NCBI GenBank assembly: GCA_913058295.1
Contig: CAJXRD010000025.1
Location: 1-43,856 of the forward strand
Reading direction: 5' to 3'
Origin: an uncultured Flavobacteriales bacterium
GTDB taxonomy: Bacteria > Bacteroidota > Bacteroidia > Flavobacteriales > Flavobacteriaceae
Length of the DNA stretch: 43,856 nt
Shown: one piece after another, positions 1 through 6,206 of the stretch
Layout of the letters: the number at the start of each line of letters is the position of its first letter
Numbering within the stretch: the stretch's first letter is position 1
The notes under the pieces: generated by a model
The model's database searches: none
The model's input: the letters and a program-made list of their open reading frames with translations, nothing else
What the model was told of the DNA's origin: nothing
Position numbers and translations under genes: made by a program

Positions 1-48
1 TCTACACAGAGTAGATCGTCGGCAGCGTCAGATGTGTATAAGAGACAG
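1..48 (+). other. Illumina Nextera adapter (assembly artefact)
   Basis: Bases 1-7 (TCTACAC) match the end of the Illumina P5 primer, 8-15 (AGAGTAGA) match the published i5 index S504, and 16-48 match the Nextera read-1 transposon end, finishing in the mosaic end AGATGTGTATAAGAGACAG. The order and spacing are exactly those of a finished Nextera library molecule. Translating it gives MCIRDS on the plus strand and SYTHLTLPT on the minus strand, peptides known as adapter contaminants of protein databases. Genomic sequence begins at base 49. Confidence 0.98.
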
Positions 49-49
49 T

Positions 50-2422
50 TTTAGTCCTGTTCTTCAGGGAAAAAAAATATTCCAAAGCGATATCGTTCAA
101 TATTCTGGAATGGCAAAGCAGCAAAACGATTTTAAAAAGACAACAGGGGAAGAAACCTATTGGACAAACTCTGCTTTTGGAGGGATGCCGACCTACCAAT
201 TAGGTGCAAAATACCCGCATAATTATATTAAAAAATTAGATCTAACACTGCGCTTTTTACCAAGACCTGCCGATTATCTCTTTCTTTATTTTATAGGAAT
301 CTATATCCTATTTTTAATTTTAAAAGTAGATTATAAGTTGGCATTCGTTGGAGCATTGGCATTTGGGTTTTCTACTTATCTCATCATAATATTAGGTGTA
401 GGCCATAATGCTAAAGCGCATGCAATCGCTTATATGCCATTAGTGATTAGTGGAGTTTTATTGACTTTTCAGCGCAAGTACATCTACGGGTTTTTGCTTT
501 TAACTGTTGCTATGGCTTTAGAGTTAGTTGCCAATCACTTTCAGATGACATACTATTTGTTATTGTTGGTGGTCATTATTGGAATTGTTTATTTAATTGA
601 AGCTATTAAGAATAAAACCCTGCCAGAGTATTTAAAAGCCATTGCAATTATGGTTGGTGGCGTTGTTTTAGCAATAGGGATGAATGCTACCAATATCTTA
701 GCGACAAAAGAATATGCAGATACTTCTACCCGAGGGAAAAGTGAATTAACAATCCATCCTGATGGAACTGCTAAAAATGCTGGAAGTAGTGGACTGAGTT
801 ACGATTATATCACAGAATATAGTTATGGTAAATTAGAGAGTTTCAATCTATTTATCCCTCGATTTATGGGAGGAGGTTCTGCAGAACCATTTCCAAAAGA
901 TCCAGAAACTTTAGATGTTCTTTTAAAAATGGGAGCATCTCCACAAGATGCCAATCAAATACTCAATCAAATCCCTATGTATTGGGGAGATCAAACCTAT
1001 GTTGGTGCACCAGCTTATGTTGGAGCAGTTATTCTCTTCTTAGCAATACTGGCCTTGTTTCTAATAAAAGGAAAATTAAAATGGTGGCTTGTTGCTGGGT
1101 TTTTATTGAGTTTATTTTTATCCTGGGGAAAAAACCTTAGCTTTTTAACAGAATTCTTTATCGACTATGTCCCGCTTTACAATAAGTTTAGGGCGGTGTC
1201 TTCCATTCAAGTGATAATTGAATTGGTGGTTCCAATTTTAGCGATAGTAGGTTTGCACCATTATTTTTATAAAACAGAAGATCCAGAAGAAAGACAAAAA
1301 GCACTTTTAACTGCTACTGGTATAACCGGAGGAGTAACCTTATTATTTATTCTGTTTAAAGGAAGTTTATTCGATTTTGCAAGTCCAATTGACCCATTAA
1401 TTATTGAAGCCTATGGTGTAACCCTAATGGATGCTATAAGAGAAGATAGGATGACATTATTAACAAATGATGCAATCCGATCTTTAGTTTTGATTCTGGC
1501 AACTGCTGGGACACTTTGGTTTTTTATAAAGAATAAGTTAAAAGGAAATACTGCTATAGTACTTTTAGCAGTGATCATTTTAATCGATTTAATTGGAGTA
1601 GACAGACGTTATGTGAATAACGATGATTTTGTACAAGCTAGAAGAGTAGAAAGACCTTTTCAAGAAAATTTAGCGGATAAAGAAATATTAAAAGATGATG
1701 GCTACTTTAGAGTATATGATGCAACGGTAGGGAATCCTTTTGCAAGTGGACGTGCTAGTTATTTTCATAATGCATTAGGAGGTTATCACGCTGCAAAAAC
1801 AGGAAGAATACAAGATTTAGAAGACTTTTATATCAGCAAAGGCGATATAGGAATTTTGAATATGATGAACGTGCGTTATATTACAGTTGCTAGTAAAGAT
1901 GGAGCTCCTGTAGCGCAACGTAATCCTTATGCAAATGGCCCAGCTTGGTTAGTAGAAAATGTAATACTTGCTAATAATGCTAATGAGGAAATTCAATTTT
2001 TAGACAGTTTAAATACCAAGAAAACTGCCATCATTAATAAGGAGTTCTCCAATTTACTTCCAACAGCAGATATTCAGAGGGACTCTATAGCAAGCCTTAA
2101 TTTAGTAAGTCATGCTCCAAACCATTTGGTATATGAATCTATTACAGATACTCCACAATTGGCTATTTTTTCTGAAGTCTATTATCCAGAAGGTTGGAAT
2201 GCTTATATAGACGATCAACCAGCTGAATATTTTAGAGCAAATTATGTGTTAAGAGCTATGCAAATCCCAGCAGGGGCTCATAAAATTGAATATAAGTTTG
2301 AACCACAAGTGGTAGCGACAGGATCTAAAATTACTTTGGCAAGTAGCATAATATTTATGTTTCTTTTAATAGGAGGTGTTTACTTTAATAACAAAAAGAA
2401 TAAAAGCCTCTCTAAGGAATAA
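50..2422 (+). CDS. YfhO family membrane protein, 5' partial
   Basis: Large integral membrane protein of the YfhO family (GT-C-like fold). In Bacillus, YfhO is needed for lipoteichoic acid glycosylation; the Bacteroidota substrate is unknown. About 790 residues are present. The N-terminus (FSPVLQGKKIFQSDIVQYSG) already lies in the first periplasmic region, so the initiator and probably the first transmembrane helix are lost at the contig end; I estimate 20-30 missing residues from memory of relatives. Residues encoded before base 50 come from adapter. Many hydrophobic helices are visible (LFLYFIGIYILFLIL, FLLLTVAMALELV, IVLLAVIILIDLIGV). The C-terminal third is a soluble domain (PEGWNAYIDDQPAEYFRANY), followed by a last helix and a basic tail. 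The glycosyltransferase starts 6 nt downstream, so the two are probably co-transcribed for envelope polysaccharide or glycolipid synthesis. Confidence 0.9.
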   Translation, partial: FSPVLQGKKIFQSDIVQYSGMAKQQNDFKKTTGEETYWTNSAFGGMPTYQLGAKYPHNYIKKLDLTLRFLPRPADYLFLYFIGIYILFLILKVDYKLAFVGALAFGFSTYLIIILGVGHNAKAHAIAYMPLVISGVLLTFQRKYIYGFLLLTVAMALELVANHFQMTYYLLLLVVIIGIVYLIEAIKNKTLPEYLKAIAIMVGGVVLAIGMNATNILATKEYADTSTRGKSELTIHPDGTAKNAGSSGLSYDYITEYSYGKLESFNLFIPRFMGGGSAEPFPKDPETLDVLLKMGASPQDANQILNQIPMYWGDQTYVGAPAYVGAVILFLAILALFLIKGKLKWWLVAGFLLSLFLSWGKNLSFLTEFFIDYVPLYNKFRAVSSIQVIIELVVPILAIVGLHHYFYKTEDPEERQKALLTATGITGGVTLLFILFKGSLFDFASPIDPLIIEAYGVTLMDAIREDRMTLLTNDAIRSLVLILATAGTLWFFIKNKLKGNTAIVLLAVIILIDLIGVDRRYVNNDDFVQARRVERPFQENLADKEILKDDGYFRVYDATVGNPFASGRASYFHNALGGYHAAKTGRIQDLEDFYISKGDIGILNMMNVRYITVASKDGAPVAQRNPYANGPAWLVENVILANNANEEIQFLDSLNTKKTAIINKEFSNLLPTADIQRDSIASLNLVSHAPNHLVYESITDTPQLAIFSEVYYPEGWNAYIDDQPAEYFRANYVLRAMQIPAGAHKIEYKFEPQVVATGSKITLASSIIFMFLLIGGVYFNNKKNKSLSKE

Positions 2423-2428
2423 TAGATT

Positions 2429-3712
2429 ATGAAGAGAGCTTTAATTATCACGTATTATTGGCCGCCAGCAGGAGGTCCTGGCGTGCAACGATGGTTAAAG
2501 TTTGTAACTTATTTTAAGGAATTTGGAATTGAACCTATTGTTTATATACCAGAAAATCCTCATTACCCATTAGTAGATCAAAATATTGTTTCTGAAGTTC
2601 CTTCGGGAATTGAAATTCTTAAACAAGCTATAAGAGAACCCTATGGTTTTGCTAAGGTATTTTCAAAAAAGAAAACGAATCAGATTAGTAGCGGAATTAT
2701 CACCAATAAAAAGCAGTCTTTTTCAGAAAAACTAATGCTTTGGATTCGGGGAAACTTTTTTATTCCCGATGCTCGAATTGGATGGGTGAAGCCCTCAGTT
2801 AAATATCTAAGCGAATACATCAAAGAAAACCCAATAGATGTTATCATCACTACAGGGCCGCCTCATAGCTTGCATCTTATAGGATTAAAATTGAAAGAGG
2901 AGTTAGCAATTAAATGGATAGCAGATTTTAGAGATCCTTGGACAACTATTCATTACCATAAGTCTTTAAAACTAAGTAAGTCTTCAGAAAAAAAACACAA
3001 AAAATTAGAAGCACAAACTTTAACTTCGGCAGATAGGATAGTAGTTACCAGCCCTAGTACAAAAAAGGAATTTGAACAAATTACTAAAACTCCAATAGTA
3101 GTAATCACTAACGGTTATGATAATTCAGGAGATATAAATTCAGTTTTGGATACTTCTTTTTCTTTGGCTCATATTGGATCTTTATTAAGTGAACGAAACC
3201 CAATACTATTGTGGAAGGTACTTTCAGAAATATGTACTGAAAATGAATCCTTCGCTCAAGAATTAAAAATAAAACTGGTAGGCGCTATAAGTGAGGATGT
3301 AATTTCTAGCATACATTCTTATGGATTAAAAGGGAATTGTGATGTTATGGGCTATGTTTCCCATAAAGAAGCGCTACAACTACAACATAATGCACAGGTG
3401 CTCTTATTGGTGGAAATGGATCGCCCAGAAACTCGCGCAATTATTCCGGGTAAGTTATTTGAATATCTTGCTGCAGAACGGCCTATAATTGCAATGGGAC
3501 CTTCTGGGAGCGATGTGGAATCTATTATAATGGAAACCAATTCAGGGAAATACTTTAATTATACAGAAGAAGAAAAACTGAAAGAGCAAATTGTTTCTTA
3601 TTATAATAAATTCAAGCAAGGAGAATTAATAGTGGAGTCTCAAAACATATCTAAGTATAGTAGGAGGGAACTAACCCATAAGATGTCTGAAGTCATTAAA
3701 AAAATGCTTTAA
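2429..3712 (+). CDS. Glycosyltransferase family 4-like protein
   Basis: A 427-aa predicted GT-B glycosyltransferase that would transfer a sugar from an activated donor to an envelope glycan. The N-terminal half begins with ITYYWPPAGGPGVQRWLKF, the glycine-rich entry typical of GT4 N-lobes. It also has TGPPHSLHLIG and WIADFRDPW, common in Bacteroidota family members. The C-terminal lobe holds the nucleotide-sugar region around PGKLFEYLAAERPIIAMGP, with the expected E-x-AA-x-RP pattern. There is no signal peptide or membrane helix, so it should act on the cytoplasmic face. The start codon is 6 nt after the YfhO-like stop, implying one transcript. Donor and acceptor cannot be read from the sequence. 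Confidence 0.88.
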   Translation: MKRALIITYYWPPAGGPGVQRWLKFVTYFKEFGIEPIVYIPENPHYPLVDQNIVSEVPSGIEILKQAIREPYGFAKVFSKKKTNQISSGIITNKKQSFSEKLMLWIRGNFFIPDARIGWVKPSVKYLSEYIKENPIDVIITTGPPHSLHLIGLKLKEELAIKWIADFRDPWTTIHYHKSLKLSKSSEKKHKKLEAQTLTSADRIVVTSPSTKKEFEQITKTPIVVITNGYDNSGDINSVLDTSFSLAHIGSLLSERNPILLWKVLSEICTENESFAQELKIKLVGAISEDVISSIHSYGLKGNCDVMGYVSHKEALQLQHNAQVLLLVEMDRPETRAIIPGKLFEYLAAERPIIAMGPSGSDVESIIMETNSGKYFNYTEEEKLKEQIVSYYNKFKQGELIVESQNISKYSRRELTHKMSEVIKKML

Positions 3713-3715
3713 AAA

Positions 3716-3755
3716 GAAATCCTTTGAAAAGATGTTACTCTTAACAAAGGATTTC
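3716..3755 (-). terminator. Rho-independent terminator of the Tyr-rich protein gene
   Basis: A perfect 11-bp inverted repeat (GAAATCCTTTG / CAAAGGATTTC) with an 18-nt loop. On the minus strand it is followed by TTTTT, fitting the gene that ends at 3777. There is no T-run on the plus-strand side, so it would end the glycosyltransferase transcript less well. Confidence 0.7.
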
Positions 3756-3770
3756 AAACTAACTAACCAA
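3756..3770 (-). repeat. 15-bp 3'UTR motif, copy 1
   Basis: TTGGTTAGTTAGTTT (minus strand) lies between the stop codon of the Tyr-rich protein gene and its terminator stem. An identical 15-mer occurs at 5131-5145, again just 5' of a minus-strand terminator hairpin. Function unknown. Confidence 0.6.
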
Positions 3771-3776
3771 CCAAAA

Positions 3777-4916
3777 TTATAATCCTCGCCCTCTTTTTGA
3801 AGAGGTTTCTCTAGCACTAGATGTTTTCTTACTAGAAGAATTTCGTTGCGAGTTGGAAGCTACTCTTGTAGTTCCTGTTCCTTTACTTGTATTATTTTGA
3901 TAACTTTTTGTTACTTCTTTTTTATTCCTATTTGTACTGGTTGAAGTACTTCTATTGCTTTTTTGATTACTGCTGTTTCTTTGATAAGAAACCTTCTTAG
4001 TATTAGAAGTGCCAAAACCTCGATTATTACTTTTTGTAGTAGTATTACTTGCTACACGTCTTGTACTAGAACTATTGGAATTGTTCTTAATAGCTTTTTC
4101 AGTTCTTTTAGAGGTTTTACTCACCGAAGTAGTATTATTTCTTTTCGAAACCGAATTATCTCTTCTAGTAGTATTTGCTACCGCAGTATTTCTTCTACTT
4201 GATTTATAATCTTTATTAGCTACAGATCTTCCTCCTTTATGATGTACTCGACTACCAGGTCTATGAAAATCTCTTCTACCATTAGTATACGATATATTAG
4301 ATCTCCCTCTATTTGAATAATAGTTATAATGATCATTATAATTATATCGTACTGGAGAATAATATCTTCTATAAGGATAATCATAAACCACACAACTAGT
4401 ATACGCTGGTCTTACGTAATAGGCATGCCAAGGTCTATATACATAATAATAGTTTAATGGATTTATATATCCAGTATGGTGAGAATAATAGCCATAATAG
4501 TTATAATGTACATAAAGTCCACCAACCCTAACAATTCGCCTATTGTTATATAGAACTTCAACATCCCCAACTTGAGCGACACGTCCAAATTCATCGTAAT
4601 ACACTGGAACATCTTCTACCTGTATTATTGCTCCATAATCATCGTACTGTACATACATATCGTAATTATAACCTGAGTTATAGTTTACAGTTACATTGGT
4701 GTTACTTAAAGTAACCGAAGAATTGTTGTTATATCCAATATATGTGAAGTCGAATTGCCCATCTGGGAAAACGGAAAACTCTACATTTTCTACTACAAAA
4801 ATATACGACTTTCCATAATTACCATTGATTAAAGTTTCTTCAGCAGTAACAGATGCAGTTATTACTGAATAACTCATTATAAATAATCCTAATATTAATC
4901 TTGCTGCTTTTTTCAT
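3777..4916 (-). CDS. Secreted Tyr-rich, low-complexity protein
   Basis: A 379-aa exported protein of unknown function, of a type I believe is widespread in Flavobacteriaceae. It has an N-terminal signal peptide (KKAARLILGLFIMSYSVITA). Residues ~90-150 contain about three degenerate ~20-residue repeats of the form V-x-x-V-x-V-x-Y-N/D...G-R (VPVYYDEFGRVAQVGDV, VEVLYNNRRIVRVGGL, LYVHYNYYGYY). A Tyr/Arg-rich stretch follows (YINPLNYYYVYRPWHAYYV). The last ~170 residues are almost only Ser, Thr, Asn, Arg and Lys, so probably disordered and strongly basic. It has no enzyme motif and no T9SS sorting domain. It has its own sigma-54-like promoter (4978-4992) and terminator, so it is monocistronic. A role in binding surface polymers or nucleic acid is speculation. 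Confidence 0.8.
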   Translation of the reverse strand: MKKAARLILGLFIMSYSVITASVTAEETLINGNYGKSYIFVVENVEFSVFPDGQFDFTYIGYNNNSSVTLSNTNVTVNYNSGYNYDMYVQYDDYGAIIQVEDVPVYYDEFGRVAQVGDVEVLYNNRRIVRVGGLYVHYNYYGYYSHHTGYINPLNYYYVYRPWHAYYVRPAYTSCVVYDYPYRRYYSPVRYNYNDHYNYYSNRGRSNISYTNGRRDFHRPGSRVHHKGGRSVANKDYKSSRRNTAVANTTRRDNSVSKRNNTTSVSKTSKRTEKAIKNNSNSSSTRRVASNTTTKSNNRGFGTSNTKKVSYQRNSSNQKSNRSTSTSTNRNKKEVTKSYQNNTSKGTGTTRVASNSQRNSSSKKTSSARETSSKRGRGL

Positions 4917-4977
4917 GACTTTAAATTTAAGGGTTGAACTTTCTTTAATTTTGATTAGCTAGTACAGTTTGTTATAA

Positions 4978-4992
4978 CCAACGACCGTGCCA
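4978..4992 (-). promoter_or_regulatory. Sigma-54 (RpoN) promoter of the Tyr-rich protein gene
   Basis: The minus strand reads TGGCACGGTCGTTGG: a perfect -24 element (TGGCACG) and a -12 element TTGG (consensus TTGC, one mismatch), with the required 10 nt between the GG and the -12 dinucleotide. Transcription would start near 4967, about 50 nt before the ATG at 4916. Confidence 0.6.
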
Positions 4993-5093
4993 TAATTTCA
5001 AAACACAGGTAGTCAGAGAGATACGGGGGTCTTGTAATATTGAATTAATATAAAATTGTTTTTCCTTTCTTTTGAAAATGCTTTAAATTTAAA

Positions 5094-5123
5094 AATCCGC
5101 CTTCATTTATATGAAGACGGATT
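5094..5123 (-). terminator. Rho-independent terminator
   Basis: A 13-bp stem (ATCCGTCTTCAT / ATGAAGGCGGAT core) with a 4-nt loop, followed on the minus strand by TTTTT. The only non-Watson-Crick position is G-U on the minus-strand RNA but A-C on the plus strand, which argues for minus-strand use. It ends the T9SS protein transcript and any transcript from the 5192-5206 promoter. Confidence 0.75.
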
Positions 5124-5130
5124 CTAAAAA

Positions 5131-5145
5131 AAACTAACTAACCAA
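5131..5145 (-). repeat. 15-bp 3'UTR motif, copy 2
   Basis: Identical to 3756-3770 (TTGGTTAGTTAGTTT on the minus strand), placed directly before the terminator stem at 5094-5123. Read on the plus strand it is AAACTAACTAACCAA. Confidence 0.6.
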
Positions 5146-5191
5146 TTTTTATACCTATGAAAGTATACTATTTACTTATACTTAAGTAAAA

Positions 5192-5206
5192 GCAAACCCC
5201 GTGCCA
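5192..5206 (-). promoter_or_regulatory. Full-consensus sigma-54 (RpoN) promoter, no ORF downstream
   Basis: The minus strand reads TGGCACGGGGTTTGC, which matches TGGCACG-N4-TTGC at every fixed position with GG-N10-GC spacing. It sits 28 nt beyond the stop codon of the T9SS protein gene and before its terminator. The next coding region on this strand is 276 nt away, behind a terminator and a second sigma-54 promoter. Confidence 0.7.
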
Positions 5207-5234
5207 TACAAATGGATAAAAATTGATTTAGGAT

Positions 5235-6149
5235 TTATTTAACAATAAATTTTTCTGTTTTTATCAGTACACCATTACTTGATACTTGATAGAAGTATAG
5301 ACCAGATGCATAATCCATATTGTTTAATATGTAATTATCAGAAGTGATTCTAATGTCTTTAATAAGCTTCCCAGAGATATTATAAATTTTTAATTGGTTT
5401 ATTTCTGCCTCATTTGGTAATTGCAAAATTGACCTTTCAGAAATTGGATTTGGGTAAAGCACAATTTTATCTTTGTATGTTTCTCCTAAACTTAATGTTG
5501 TATTATCACAAGAAGTAGCGTTGCCCATAAAATAAGTGACTCCGTTTGTAGTAAAACAAGATAAAGCTGTCCAACAAGTAACATCTTCGAAAGGCCAAAT
5601 ATGACCTAATCCGGCACCTGTCCCCATACCTTCAACCCAAGCCATCACCTCTCCTCCCTGTGGCCAAAATTCATCTAAAAACCGAATAACCTTTCTGTTT
5701 TCTCCAGCGATAAATAAAGTGTCTATTTCAAATACTTCAATAATAAATATCCCTTCATTTTCACTTCCTCCTGAACAATAAGGATGATTAAAACCTGAAA
5801 TATCCATACCTATATTGTAAGTATCTCCAATTTCAAGATTCATATTAAAAAATATTTTTTCTTCATTATCGTCTGGAAAATATTTGTAAACGATACCATT
5901 CTCTTCTCTTAATAAACAGGATGGGTTTTCGTCTTTATATATTTGTTTATATAATTCACCATTTATTTCGACAGTTCCATTTATAGTAATTTGATCTGTT
6001 ACTGTCCAAGTTGGAAAATCGGGTGGGGAAAAAGGGCAATAAAATGTGTCCACACTCCATGCATTTCCTTCTTGTAGCATTGGTAAATAATCTTGTGAAA
6101 AAGAAATACAAGTAGATAATAAGGTAAGTGATACTATTAAATGTTTCAT
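5235..6149 (-). CDS. T9SS type A sorting domain-containing protein
   Basis: A 304-aa secreted protein. A signal peptide (KHLIVSLTLLSTCISFSQ) precedes a ~200-residue N-terminal region of unknown function with paired cysteines. A classic type IX secretion C-terminal domain follows (KIVLYPNPISERSILQLP, then IYNISGKLIKDI, MDYASGLYFYQVSSNG, ending KTEKFIVK). That domain directs outer-membrane translocation by the Por secretion system and removal or anchoring at the surface. Por components are not in the window. Many relatives of this layout are annotated only as hypothetical T9SS cargo. The gene looks monocistronic, with its terminator ~110 nt downstream. Confidence 0.9.
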   Translation of the reverse strand: MKHLIVSLTLLSTCISFSQDYLPMLQEGNAWSVDTFYCPFSPPDFPTWTVTDQITINGTVEINGELYKQIYKDENPSCLLREENGIVYKYFPDDNEEKIFFNMNLEIGDTYNIGMDISGFNHPYCSGGSENEGIFIIEVFEIDTLFIAGENRKVIRFLDEFWPQGGEVMAWVEGMGTGAGLGHIWPFEDVTCWTALSCFTTNGVTYFMGNATSCDNTTLSLGETYKDKIVLYPNPISERSILQLPNEAEINQLKIYNISGKLIKDIRITSDNYILNNMDYASGLYFYQVSSNGVLIKTEKFIVK

Positions 6150-6206
6150 AAGAGAAAATTAAATTTAAAATTAATTTAATTAACAGGGGAGTATACTATA
6201 AAGATA

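Larger units (their letters stand above)
5091..5180 (-). ncRNA. Candidate sigma-54-dependent small RNA (~90 nt)
   Basis: A full-consensus sigma-54 promoter at 5192-5206 predicts a start near 5180, and a Rho-independent terminator ends at about 5091, with no ORF between them. The predicted RNA is about 90 nt, carries the 15-nt motif shared with the Tyr-rich gene's 3'UTR, and ends in a strong stem-loop. Promoter and terminator are visible; that a stable RNA exists is inference. Alternatives are a remnant of a deleted gene copy, or a promoter that reads through weakly into the Tyr-rich gene. Confidence 0.3.
4917..5234. other. 318-bp non-coding region with two sigma-54 promoters
   Basis: Between the two minus-strand secreted-protein genes there is no credible ORF. 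It holds two TGGCACG-type sigma-54 promoters (4978-4992 and 5192-5206), one terminator (5094-5123), a 15-bp motif shared with 3756-3770, and a GC-richer patch at ~5005-5031 (ACCCCCGTATCTCTCTGACT on the minus strand). That patch lies just upstream of the first promoter and could be an activator-binding site. Confidence 0.6.

Noticed and set aside
1-199. Minus-strand ORF ending in VSYTHLTLPT at the left edge.
   Set aside because: Its C-terminal end is adapter translated on the minus strand; the rest lies antisense to the YfhO-like gene.
3963-4209. Plus-strand ORFs rich in Ser, Leu and Val opposite the Tyr-rich protein gene.
   Set aside because: They are complements of the low-complexity tail and have no start signal or family features.
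5157-5189. Plus-strand mini-ORF MKVYYLLILK after AAACTAACTAACCAA and a T-rich stretch, resembling a gene start.
   Set aside because: It stops after ten codons with no continuing frame; the sigma-54 promoter, wobble pattern and T-run favour minus-strand transcription. It could be a fossil gene start but I cannot support a gene.
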